Shown one piece after another: positions 33,571-44,735 of a stretch of DNA of 64,000 nucleotides; the stretch's first letter is position 1, and each line of letters begins with the position of its first letter. The translations under genes and the position numbers were made by a program. The notes below the pieces were generated by a model, which had not been told where the DNA came from, did not search any database, and saw only the letters and a program-made list of their open reading frames with translations. This DNA comes from Parasitella parasitica (lineage: Eukaryota > Mucoromycota > Mucoromycetes > Mucorales > Mucoraceae), in contig MU619288.1 of NCBI GenBank assembly GCA_025201805.1, forward strand, positions 132,068 through 196,067, written 5' to 3'.

Positions 33571-34608
33571 TATCTTCAGAAGACTCTTTTGACCATACTA
33601 TGAATGCCTAAAGACTTCGGAGATGTCAGGTTTGTACTGGCTTTGTATGTAACCTTTTAGTCAATATAAATATATTCAAAGTACAAAAAAATAAATGGGA
33701 ACCTTTTATCTCTGAAAATATCTTATACTTATATCATATAATAACCTCATCTCTGCTCGCGACAGATGTCTGAATTTCTTTCGTTAGGGTTTATTTTATG
33801 AGCCAAAATAAAGAATGTTTCATTTAACACTGGATGCCAGAGAAACTACGTAATTAAATTTCCTTTTAGCAAAATTCATTTGTCGTCCCTTTATGAACGT
33901 TAGGAGGCCAATAAATTTTAGGTTGCTCAGTAAAATAGTTTCATAACAATACAAACAAATGTGCACTTTGATTTTAAGTGAGTTGTAAGGTTCTATCATT
34001 ATACACAGAATGTGCCGATTTCTCTACTTCTTATCATTCTCAAACAGAGTTTAATTGAAATTCGTTCATTATGCAAAGCTATTTCATATCGTTTAATTCT
34101 TTACTTCTTTATTTCTAACGACTTCTGCAATCATTTTTTTCAAATCGTATGCACACATTTCGGAAAAAAAAAAGGCACATGCTAAATTTCAAATGGCACA
34201 AAAGATTTGGCACAACTAGTGTGCATAAGACTTGGCAAAAAGGTATATAAATTATTTCTTGAATAGTTATTTTGGCCGAATATCAAGTTTTTTCAGAGCA
34301 TGGTCTCCCCGTTCAAGCTTATTAAAAAGTTTGGCTATACAGGACAAGTTTTTATGTGGAACTTCCGGCTTTAAGGATCAGGGACAAGCTTCATTTCGTG
34401 AATAAAGCACAATAAACACGATTGCATGAATTCATTGCCAAATGAGAATATCAATAGTAAAAAAAACCATAATCCCGCCAAACAAAATGTATACACTTGC
34501 ATATTCAATTCAGCTACTTTAAAGCTTGAATTGACGCATCAAGTTTTTTGCAAACTTGGATCGTTGCCGTAGTTTTTTCTTCTTTTCTTTCTTTTCGTAT
34601 CAACACCA

Positions 34609-35340
34609 TGTTACGACTTCTTGGAAAGTATTATGAAGATAAAGATACCACACTTTTTACCGAATTTCTAATTCATCTTCTGGACGTATTTATATGAATC
34701 AGCATTATGTACTAATGCCTTGATGTACGACTGCATGTGATGTAAATCACGCACATTGGCCGTCGCCGCTCGATCTGGCTACAAGCCCTATAGCATGTTA
34801 TTGATATGATAATTACCTCTTACCTTGCCCAACAACATTAAAGAATGGAAACAAACAGCTAAATATGTTGAGAAGTTGAAGCTCCTAGAGTAAGTGATTT
34901 ATATTGCCCTTTTCGTAGGGTAAATATATCTGAAAGCGCTCATTTTATAGTTTACTGTATTACAACATTCTTGACTTTACAAGTATGAAAGAAGACGATG
35001 GCTCTCGTCTAGTTCTTGGTTCTTATTTCGAAATTAGTTATTCGCCAATCTAAAAAAAATTCACGATTAGCGCGAGACATGTTGATCAGAAATGTAAGCA
35101 TATAGAGCGGTTGTAATTACTTTATTTACTTAAATGATAATAGGGCTTAAATCTGACGACATGGATTTAAATTCGAGATTAGAACCAACAAAAAGGTATA
35201 TGAACTTGTACTCTGATATTTATTTGTTGTTTTTTAGTTGTGCCAGAATGGCTTGAAATTAAGCAATTGCATAATATTGGCAACTCTTTGTATACAATGA
35301 CAAGGAATAAACTATCGACAATGTATAACAAGTAACTTGA
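34609..35340 (+). pseudogene. Decayed mobile-gene remnant, unknown family
   Basis: Plus-strand coding-looking blocks in changing frames: MLRLLGKYYEDKDTTLFTEF from 34609, IKEWKQTAKYVEKLKLLE at about 34840-34893, SMKEDDGSRLVLGSYFEISY at about 34982-35045, and a last block WLEIKQLHNIGNSLYTMTRN before a stop near 35334. The last block lies in a repeat with an old inverted copy at 29200-29490, which argues for a multicopy, probably mobile, gene. I do not recognise the family. Confidence 0.4.
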
Positions 35341-35530
35341 TTTTACATACCAAGTTCAATGTTCAGCCATGATAACAAATAGTGTTACAATAGAAATAGT
35401 TTAGTAAAAATGATGGAATTTCCTTATCAATAAAGTCATTAGTTTCTGTGTCTTATATTTGTGTAATTATACAATTTCTTGAGCAGATTGTATTCTTATG
35501 TCCTCTGTGCATAACGTCTTATCAGTAATG
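35244..35530 (+). repeat. Dispersed repeat with decayed 3' coding end, copy B
   Basis: Inverted relative of 29200-29490 (see that entry). It covers the last readable peptide of the remnant at 34609-35340 and about 190 bp of its 3' flank. Confidence 0.75.
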
Positions 35531-36601
35531 CATCAGCACCAGCAGGGTAAAGTGCGTAAAAGTTGTTTGTTATGAGTTAGTTTATGGCTACAAAGTCAAT
35601 TGACTTTCAGATCAATGTTGGCAAAAAAAAAAAAAAAAAAAAAACTGCTTAACGGCAATCAAGGACAATAGTAAAATAAATATCCCAATCTAAAACTGTT
35701 GTTAAAGAGTATATGGTTTTTTACTCCCTGATTTGCGATTCTCTTAAAAAGAGATTTACAAAAGGCAAGATTATATACCATTCATGGAAAGATAGGGTCG
35801 AGTAAAAAAACTCATTTAGATTGTCTTATTGCGAAAATAATCAAATATTGAAAAAAAGAAAATACTAATAAAAGCTGACAATTTTCCGGACATAAATTTG
35901 GATATTTTATTAATTGACTGAAAAGTTGCTTATAAACTATGTTAACTAAATCTACACGAATCTATGAAAATAATCAGATCATGCTTTAAAGCTTCGAAAA
36001 ACTCAAATTGTACAAGAGAAAATTGAAGAAATTCAAAGGAAAGCGTCAAAGATTAGATAATTGACAGCAAAAATTTCAATGGCACGCCTTAAAAGGGCTT
36101 ATGGCGATAGAGTATCACTCTAACAATGTTTATCTTTTTAGCGCTTAACAAGGGCTTTCGAATTTAAGTCCAAAATATTCATCTTTAAGAAGGCCAGTAT
36201 TTTACACAGAAACATATATGGTAAGCGTTGATAACGAGTTATCAACAACAAAAACCTCAATAGCAATGCTTGTAAAGCAAGGAAAGGTTAGTGTCTTCTG
36301 ATGTGGAGGTAGTCATTCACAGCCATTTACCGTTTTTAACAATTAAAATGAAGGACTTCAACTCTTACATGCGACATTTTGTACTTCAATCATGCGGCGC
36401 TATTTTTCTTTTGAGGGCGATATCTTTTTAAAGCGATATCATTTTGGTAAAGACGGTACACAATGGAAACAATGAACTAGCTTTCATTATTGGGAGTTTT
36501 CTTTTTTGAATAGATTGATGTTTACAAACATGGTTGCAAAAGAGTATAGGGGGATGTATAATTATAATATAGTACAGTTGTAACAAAAAAGGGTCAGTGA
36601 T

Positions 36602-37336
36602 CTAGTGAACATGGTCATCGAGGAGTCCCCCTAAAGCTCTAAAACGGCCAAATACCATTTCACCAAGGAAGACACCAACAACAATAACAACAAAGAAACC
36701 ACCGTTTCCAGTCATGACAACCATCATTAGTAAATAACTGACAAACGAACTGAAAGCAGTTAAGAAACTTCTAACGGTATCAGTTGACCAAGAGAAAGGC
36801 GGGACTATGGGTAATCTGAGTGAAATAGGGTATGCGTTTGGGTTGAATGATTGTGAAGACGAATCGTCTGTCGAGTTTGCTGATTTCTCGACATCGGTTT
36901 TAACAGTCTACAAGCAAAACTGTTAACAAGGGAAATGATGGTGATTGATTATACTTACATTGGGTTGAAGAGCTACCAACTGATTTCCAGCAATTCTATT
37001 GTCCCGAAGTCTTTTCCAGGCAATGAAATAAGCTTCGAGAGCTGGGAGTCCTCTCGAGAGAGTGGCAAAGAACAGCAATCCAAAGCATGCGCCAATATAA
37101 GCACCTTCAGATTTAGGAACCCATGCATCAAACCAAATACCATCACCAGAAGAGCTCCAATGAAAAGTGCCCATTGCCATAGACATGCTCATATCGCTCA
37201 TATCCATACCAGACATGTCATGAGTCGTTGCTGCTGCTTCTGTTGCTGTAGTTGATGCCGTGGAGGTTGCAATAGACATAATTGATGAGCTAGCACTAGC
37301 GCTCATATTTGCCATATTATGCATAGAATGATCCAT
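36602..37336 (-). CDS. CTR-family high-affinity copper transporter
   Basis: Minus-strand exons 37336-36959 and 36907-36602 give 227 aa. The extracellular N-terminus is Met/His-rich (MDHSMHNMANMSAS, HDMSGMDMSDMSMSMAMG), which captures Cu(I), with a Ser/Thr/Ala-rich spacer. TM1 is about GAYIGACFGLLFFATLSRG. After a cytoplasmic loop, TM2 and TM3 lie in the last exon, with the signature M-x3-M in LLMMVVMTGNGGFFVVIVVG and G-x3-G in GVFLG. CTR proteins form trimers with a Met-lined pore that moves Cu(I) into the cytosol. The C-terminus is short and ends DDHVH, with a terminal His instead of the usual Cys/His cluster. Both exons are phase 0. Copper-responsive control is usual for the family but is not visible here. 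Confidence 0.95.
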
Positions 37337-38929
37337 TTTTTTTTTTTCACAAATTTAAAATATGTATTGTAAAGAGAAAAAAGAATCGAGTTTCCTCAAG
37401 ATATGCACATTTGTATTTATAGACATTCCCCTTTCTCTTGACAGCTGGAGAGCGATAATCGCGCACTAGACGATGTCATCAGCACTTTTGAAGATCTCGT
37501 TGTTACAAACGGAGTTCCGTTGGCAAAGCACACCAAAGATGAAATATTTAGTAGAAGGAAGCATAGTTAAACTTCATATTGATGCCAACTTAGACGTCAA
37601 TTCTACCGTATTTTTTTTATTTTTTTATTGCATATTTCAGCTGTAATAAACATTCAAATCTTAAAGTGTAAACATTTTCTTCAAGGTTTCATTTCAACAA
37701 AAAAAAAAAATACGGAAATTATGAGCCGATAATACATTTTGTTTTTTCCCAGCAAATTCTATTACCAATATTTGGTTGTACACATACAATTCTAGGCAAA
37801 AACAAAATAACTCTTACATTCCTGTTGCTAGTGTTTCCATTGTGGCCAAGAATGAAACTAGTGAAATTTATTGCAAAAAAGTGAGTAGTACTTTTACTAG
37901 ATGTATATGCTGTGTAAGACTCCACAATAATGTACATTTTACCTTGCATCTGAGTTTTTCGTAGCAGCGAAAAGCTCTCGATTTAAGCCAATCATCAGTT
38001 TTTCCAGCTTTCGAATGCAGCCTATTATCAAGGTACTCAGATCTTGCGTTTCACTGTCTTTAAAAGCCCATGTTGTACCATACATAAGTGACGAATATAC
38101 TACAGAATATATTATTAACATGCAGTGTCAAGTGTATGAATCAACGCACATTGGTCTCCTATTATGAATTCAAATTTAGGTGTACATTCAGTTCTCTAGC
38201 CAGTCATGATCAATCATTCTTATTGAGAATCAAAGCGTCGACTTCATCAAAATACATCTTTTGGATAGTTAAAGCTGTGAAACCGAAGTACTGCACAGCT
38301 CCAAAGTCGTCTCCAATTTTGGCCAACAAGAGCCTGTTTTCTCTTTATTTGTGCTTTTGTTAGGTCTTATACCACCCTTCATACACGTTGCTATTATCGT
38401 AGTTAATAAAAGTTGCGAAATTCATCATCTAATGCCTTTAAAAAGTAATGGAACTTCTCTACTTGGCTTTACAATTAAAAAAAAGACGACATTTATTCAG
38501 ACGTTGGTTACTATACAGACTTGCCATATTTGGAAATATTTTGACATGTCAACTCCGATAATAAGTGGATATTGAATCAGCTGCAATTTTTGTCTAAGCG
38601 TGCAGTCCTTTAGTGTAAACTATGTCGGATTCTTTTAATAGGAGTTGTTTGTATAATAGCAATATATTATCTGAATTTGGACTTCTTTACCGAAACCTAA
38701 AAAAGTATATGTATACAACGAAAAAAGCTAAGAATAAATGGTTATGATTGGCCAGCACTACAGGAAACCTTGTTTTGGTAAACTTCCAGCTCGTTCGAGC
38801 AACATAACCCTTCGTCGACGTCAGCACAACTACAAAGCCAGTGGCTTATCCAATTCTACATAAGATAATAAACTGCGCGTATACAACATTGTCTCTTTTC
38901 AACATATTCACAAAACTAATCTTACAAAG
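37337..38929. other. Intergenic region holding decayed minus-strand coding text
   Basis: About 1.6 kb between the copper transporter and U2AF1 promoters. The decayed blocks at 37940-38350 are listed separately. The first 300 bases are the copper transporter promoter side. No other gene is supported. Confidence 0.45.
37940..38350 (-). pseudogene. Decayed minus-strand coding remnants, unknown family
   Basis: Two readable blocks on the minus strand: LLLAKIGDDFGAVQYFGFTA followed by LTIQKMYFDEVDALILNKND and a stop (about 38240-38350), then TTWAFKDSETQDLSTLIIGC followed by IRKLEKLMIGLNRELFAATK (about 37960-38080). They are in different frames and I find no convincing intron to join them. The style (hydrophobic and charged helical text, decayed, gene-poor location) resembles the remnants at 17030-17440 and 18700-19380, but I cannot show they are the same family. 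Confidence 0.4.
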
Positions 38930-39798
38930 ATGGCTGAATATCTCGCTAGTATTTACGGCACAGAAAAGGACAAGTGAGTTAAATATAGTTGACAATATTG
39001 TTAACAGTTTTACTGACAATCTATATTCCTTCAATAGAGTCAACTGTTCATTTTATTTCAAGGTAAGTAATATTTTCTGTAAGTGTAGAAGGTAATTTAT
39101 TAAAAATGTATTTATCAGATTGGTGCCTGTCGCCATGGTGATCGTTGTTCCAGAAAGCATGTTAAACCCACATTTTCACAAACGCTTTTGATCGCCAACA
39201 TGTATAAAAATCCAGCACACGATCCAAATAACCACATGAACGAAACTCAACTCCAAAATGATTTTGATTTATTCTATGAAGATGTGTTTACGGAGCTTGC
39301 TAATTACGGTGAAATTGAAGAAATGGTTGTATGTGATAATGTGGGGGACCATTTAGTTGGTAATGTTTACTGTCAATTCCGTCTAGAAGAATCTGCTGGT
39401 AACGCAGTAACTAGCTTAAATAATCGATTTTACGCAGGTAATGTATCCGTTTTCTTGTTTACATCTCGTTCTTGTTATCTAATCTTTTCTGTGATAAAGG
39501 TCGACCATTGTATGCAGAATTATCACCAGTGACTGATTTCAGAGAAGCTTGTTGTAGACAGCATGAGATATCCGAATGTAATCGTGGTGGTTTTTGTAAT
39601 TTTATGCATTTGAAACATCCTTCTCGCCAATTACGAAGAGAATTATATGAAGGACAAAGATTGGACATAAGAGAGAAACGCAGAGAGGAAATGCGTCGTG
39701 AGGATGAAGAAAGAAGATCAAGAGATAGGGACTATCAACATGAGAGACCTGATTTCAAGGCTTCGCCTGAGAGATCTGATATCAAACAAGAGTATTAA
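38930..39798 (+). CDS. U2AF small subunit (U2AF1/U2AF35), 3' splice-site recognition
   Basis: Exons 38930-38973, 39038-39062 (25 nt), 39119-39437 and 39500-39798 give 228 aa. It begins [20 protein letters not shown]. The first CCCH zinc finger is C-x8-C-x5-C-x3-H in [20 protein letters not shown]. Next comes the U2AF-homology motif domain ([60 protein letters not shown]). The second CCCH finger is [20 protein letters not shown]. The tail is charged, rich in Arg/Glu with short RS/RD runs instead of a long RS domain. With the large subunit it reads the AG at 3' splice sites during early spliceosome assembly, which fits the intron-rich genes here. It converges on the next gene with only about 70 bp between stops. 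Confidence 0.97.
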
Positions 39799-39870
39799 AA
39801 TTGTAAAGTAGATTTTATTCCGAGTTGGTTTAGAATATATCAAAAAAATAAATAATGCATTTATGCTTTT

Positions 39871-42056
39871 TCAATACGCTTCACCATATTGTTTTCTATT
39901 AATGTCACGAGTATTTTGAAATGGCACGACTGAGTCGGTATGTGATTGTCGATCGTATAGTGAACTGGAGCATGAAGAATCACTTGAAAGTACATGATTA
40001 TGTTGCTTTGGAAGTGGAAGCAATTTAGGTACTCTTCCAATGATATTAGAATTTCTGCTTGTTTGTTGAATAATCTTGAAAAACTGCTTTTCATTGAAAT
40101 ATTTGAGAACTTGCCATGTAGGATTCAAAAAGGATAGCTTTCTTTCAAAGTATGAGAGTTTCTCTGTTTCCTGTTGTTAGAAATGAAATGTTTAATGCCA
40201 TTGTATTAACCCTTACGTTTTCCGATGCCCCCATTTGATCTGATCCCATGAAGGGTCTTGAGTGGAGGAGCTAGTAGTCCTTTTGCTCCTTGAACAATGG
40301 GAGGTTTACCTTTTTCGATTCGACATATATTTCTTGCTATGCAAACGCCTGCTAACGTTGCAGCATAAGCGGTCTTTTCTTCTTTTACATTTGTGGCATC
40401 TCCGCCAGCAAATACATGATTGTACTTCCAATGTTGCAATTGTAGCGTAGGCTTTACTTTGATCAAGCCATTTTTATCTAGAAATTCTTCTAGAGACAAT
40501 TCATTTATGCTCCTTTCAATAAACGCTGTATTGACTCTGACGCCTGTAGCCATAAAAATAGTGTAATCATGGCTGGAATAGATGCTCCCGCTTGATCCCG
40601 TGTAATGATAAACACCTTGTGTGGAATGAGCTTTCATTTTTTCATTCAATATGCTATTCACTCCAAGGCTCTTGAGAAACTTTTCGGCGTTTTTTCTTTG
40701 CTTGTCATCCCCTCTATATATAATTCTATCTCGAGCTTCTACCAAGGTAACCTTCTTTTTTGGAATTGAGGAATCAAATATTTTTTCGGCAATGGAGGCA
40801 GCTAACTCACAGCCTACTAAGCCAGCACCTATATGTAAACTGCATGAGTTTATCTTATTTCATACCTCATTCAATGAGCGTTTTACCTATTATTAGAATC
40901 TGTTTGGCCTTTCTGATTTTGTCAGCTATACTATTTAGCCCTGCTGCTCTGTATATGGTTGATGAATGACTGGATTTTAATTGTCCAGCATAAGAGCTGC
41001 CAGTAGCTATGACTAAATAATCAAAGCGAATCTAAAATCTGATCAATACTACTCGTTATTGTACTCAATCAAAACCTGAAGTACCTTTTCGCCATTCACT
41101 TTGACCCATTTAGAATCTTGGCATATACCTTCAGCCCACCCGATAATGATTTTTCCATTTTTTATATAAGTATCATGAGTAAATCGCAATGATGATGTCG
41201 TTTCAGGGTAGACAATTTTAGTTATGATATGAGGCGTATATTCAAGTGAATCTAGCTAACAGTTAGTGTATTATCTTAGCTATAAGGGGTAAATTTACCT
41301 TTTGTATCGATGAGAGTGACATGAAATAATGGCATAGGGTCCAAAATGGATGCCACTGTGAAGCCCTTTGAAATCATTATTAGCAGTCGATAAAACTTTG
41401 AATGTGTTCGCTTAATTACAGTAAAGCCTCCGCCAATAATGACTACTCGTTTCTGTGCAGAAGTAGCCGAAATACAGCTTAGTTTACTTTGTTTTGAACT
41501 GGCAGTAGCTAGTGGTGATGATAAGAATTCGTTTAACTTGGTCATCTAAGTATATTACGTTAATTAACTGGCATTTATCTTTTAATACAAGCTTACGAGC
41601 ATTGCTAATACTTCTTCTTTAGTTTCTTTCAGTATATCTAGTGCTTGTTCCCGAGTAAATGTCGCCCATTGTATAGTCAAGATCTTTGCTTTGACTAGTT
41701 TTTGTGTCTTGACATTTATTTCTAGTGGTGCATCCACAGCGATAAATGTATGATAGATACTGTGGGTAAATGGATAAATTTAGCTGTGGTTGTGATATGC
41801 TTAGGAGAAATATATACCGTTTAAACATCTCTTCCACATCTTCAGATGTCTTTACTAGATCATGCTGTAGCTGATCTATGGCCTCAATGAACAACAGATT
41901 TTCTTGGGCCCATGATTTTATCAAGTACGACTCGAATGAACTCAACAAAATCGGATCTTTCAATACTTGATGCAAACTGGTATCATTTTTTCCAACTAAT
42001 AGACTTTTCAAAGAATCTTTTGAGAGATTTCCTGTCTTGAGATCCATTTTTATCAT
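39871..42056 (-). CDS. RGS domain fused to FSP1/AIFM2-like FAD-NAD(P)H oxidoreductase
   Basis: Minus-strand exons 42056-41818, 41759-41597, 41545-41420, 41365-41299, 41251-41076, 41031-40887, 40828-40217 and 40163-39871 give 606 aa. Residues about 20-130 form an RGS domain (LHQVLKDPILLSSFESYLIK, WAQENLLFIEAIDQLQ, FIAVDAPLEINV, FTREQALDILKETKEEV). Residues about 165-515 form a two-Rossmann FAD/NAD(P)H oxidoreductase: FAD motif VVIIGGGFTG, VIATGSSY, NAD(P)H motif ILIIGAGLVGCELAA, and C-terminal HVFAGGDATN followed by TAYAATLAG. Overall order and the GGIG segment match FSP1/AMID (ubiquinone reductase) more than NDH-2. The junction intron (41596-41546, donor CTC|gtaagc, acceptor TTAG) keeps the frame, and the oxidoreductase ATG lies right at the acceptor. 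Ending at 40206 without exon 8 would give 512 aa. Confidence 0.8.
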
Positions 42057-42952
42057 ATATTTGATAATGAATAGTGTAGGAAAAGAAAGAAGAATACCGA
42101 ATAGAAAACGATTTCAAAACTGAAACAGTTGTTAATTTTTTTTTTTTTTTTTTATGTTAAATCAAAGGTAAATTCTAAAGAGACTCATATTTTGGTTTAG
42201 TTTTCCCTTCATTTGTATAATAATAATTATTTTGTCAACAATAAAGAGATTACTGGCTCCAAGGCATTGTTTCTCTATTCAATGTATATACATCAATACA
42301 AAATTTGTTTTAAGGGAACTCAAATTGACAATCGACAATATAACCAGATCTATCAAAAATATATCTTTCCGCCAGCCAGTTTCCTATTTAAAACTACATT
42401 TGGAACCTTTTGCTTCTTTTCCCTTCATTAAAACCCAAACGCTGTGCATCACTGCTAAAACAATCAAAAATTAATTCCGTACAGTTCAAAGCATAATCTA
42501 CTATATTTATTAAGGTACTGAAGCTTATATGTTAAACCATGAAAACTTGCCATTCAACTAATCTACTAAATGGTTCATAATACTTTACGCTGTTCCTCTA
42601 AACCTTTTGGTTTTCAGCAGGCTGTCCCAGAATGGTCTATTTAGAGAAATTGCACGCTGCATTATTGCTATATCAAACTGTTGTGATTCTTTTCACAAGG
42701 CATGTAAAAAATTGAATAGACATATTAATGTTCTCTTCACTTGACTCATATTGACATCAAAGGTGATTAATAGCTACTGGATACACAACCATTGCGAGGT
42801 CCTCCTCTTGCGTTATTTGACCAATCATTCTTTCCAGTACTCTCCATCTTCATTGGTCAAGTGCCTTTCCAAAAGATGCGATTATCGCTTTAAATTCCCA
42901 GATTACATCTCGTTTGGACGTAAACACTTTGTTTTCTCGAGTATCAATTAAT
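42057..42952. other. Divergent promoter region between the RGS-FSP1 fusion and the aminotransferase
   Basis: About 0.9 kb between two divergent genes. A 16-base T run lies near 42138-42153. No gene is supported, as the short plus-strand frames have no coding character. Confidence 0.5.
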
Positions 42953-44469
42953 ATGGATTACCAAAGATTTATTAGCAAACGTAGTAAAGCTAGAAAGCCC
43001 TCAGCCAGTAAAGTATTAGTAAAGGGTAGTAATTATAAATTGTATTCATTTAAACAATTGTAGTTCGCGCAATCTCTCCTTATCTGCATCAAAAGGATAT
43101 GGTATACAATAGAGAGTTTTATGCCCATCGCTATCAGATATTAATCTTGCCTATAGATTTCTTTGGGCGCCGGCCAACCTAATTCTAGTACATTTCCTTT
43201 TGCCGGCATGAGCATTACTCTCAAGACCGGAGAAACTCTTGAAATCGATGAACAGCTGTTCAATCGTTCGCTATCATATGATTTGACAGTAATTATATAA
43301 TGTTTATTGACATGGAAAGCATTGTTAACATCGGCTAATATAGCCTGGTTTACCACATTTGAATGGCTGGCTTCGAGCATTGCAAGAAATTGAGCATAAA
43401 CCACCCGTAGAGTTTGCTCTATCTATTGGTGTAGGATCCCAAGATTTGTTGACAAAGGTAAAAAATCTCCATCAAAAACTCTGAATATAAATATAAACAT
43501 ATAAACATATATATATATACTCATCATAGATACTTGTAGGCTTTTGACATGTTGATAGATGATGGAGATTCTATCTTGATTGAAAATCCATCGTACACAG
43601 GTTGCCTTTCGTTCCTGAAAACGCTTCGCTGTGATCTCTCTGATGTCCCAACTGATGGCTTTGGCATCGTCCCTGAAGAATTGGAGAAAATGCTCGCCAA
43701 CTGGCCCCAAAGTAATCCTAGCGGCAAAAAAGATCAGCCTAGACCCCGATGTCTATATACAATTCCATGTGGAGGCAATCCAACTGGAAGCACAGCAACA
43801 TTAGAGCGTAAACAAGCTGTGTACAATATATGCTCCAAGTATGATGTATTGATTCTCGAGGATGATGCTTACTATTATCTTCAATTTGAAGGAAAGCGGG
43901 TTCCCTCTTATTTATCTATGGATACAGAGGGCCGTGTACTTCGTTGTGACAGTATGTCCAAAATTTTATCTGCTGGTTTACGCATTGGATGGATTACTGG
44001 GCCCAAACCTCTGCTGGAGCGTATCGATATGCACACCATGGTAACTAATTTGCAACCCTCAGGTTTACCTCAAGTGATGGCTTATCAACTACTTGAACAT
44101 TGGGGCCATTCTGGATTTTTCAAGCATGTGGAGCAAGTAGCTGATTTTTATCGCCAGAAGCGTGATGAGTTTGTCGAGTGCCTAAACCGTCGTATGAAGG
44201 GACGTGCAGAGTGGGTTATCCCTAATGCAGGCATGTTTGTTTGGTTGCGTCTTTTGGGCGGTATAAAGGATTCTCAAGATCTAGTAATGAACAAGGCCCT
44301 CAAGGAGAACGTGCTTGCGATTCCTGGTGTTGCATTCATGCCACATGAAACCAAAACCGAGTATATTCGGGTGTCTTTTAGTAACGTTTCCAAGGTAGAT
44401 ATGGATGAAGCCCTTCGTAGATTAGCTAATGTGGTAGATAAAGAGGCAGCTTTGAACAATTGCGATTGA
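42953..44469 (+). CDS. Class I PLP aminotransferase, aromatic/2-aminoadipate type (Aro8/AADAT-like)
   Basis: Exons 42953-43007, 43064-43101, 43157-43288, 43344-43457 and 43540-44469 give 422 aa. It starts MDYQRFISKRSKARKPSAIR as in Aro8-like enzymes. Key blocks are ISLGAGQPNSSTFPFAGM, FALSIGVGSQDLLTKAFDML, DSILIENPSYTGCLSFL, YTIPCGGNPTGSTATLERKQ, LILEDDAYYYLQFEG and the PLP lysine in DSMSKILSAGLRIGW. The C-terminal NAGMFVWLRLLGG and TEYIRVSFSNV carry the substrate carboxylate arginine. This subgroup transaminates aromatic amino acids, kynurenine or 2-aminoadipate with 2-oxoglutarate. Sequence alone does not settle the substrate. It could act in phenylalanine/tyrosine synthesis or in lysine synthesis via aminoadipate. 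No targeting signal is evident. Confidence 0.93.
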
Positions 44470-44735
44470 TCCATATTAGTGTTTGATATTTACTGGAGCT
44501 AGTTTGAATAAATACGCAGTTTTTGTTCTACATACATGGATGATAACTCACCTTTATGTTGGTTTGCTTATGATACTGAGGTTGGTTATTCTATGAGATC
44601 TCCCGCCCGAGTGCCTCTCTTGGCTTTTGCTTACTTGATCTGAACACCAGTATCATGACAGTGACTGTGTAAGCGTGAAATTAGACATTTAAAAGGTTGG
44701 AAAAGCCATTATACCTGGCTGAATATCGTCCCACT

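Larger units (their letters stand above)
33369..36601. other. Intergenic region with repeats and decayed coding text
   Basis: No intact gene in about 3.2 kb. It contains the tRNA-proximal repeat copy B (33440-33570), a decayed plus-strand coding stretch (34609-35340), the inverted repeat copy at 35244-35530 and a 22-base A run near 35622-35643. A motif TTTGGCACA/AATGGCACA recurs around 34180-34240. The remainder holds nothing I can support. Confidence 0.45.

Noticed and set aside
41546-41596. Treating the RGS part and the oxidoreductase as two separate genes
   Set aside because: The space between them is too short for a terminator plus a promoter, and the gap has consensus donor and acceptor sites that preserve the frame.
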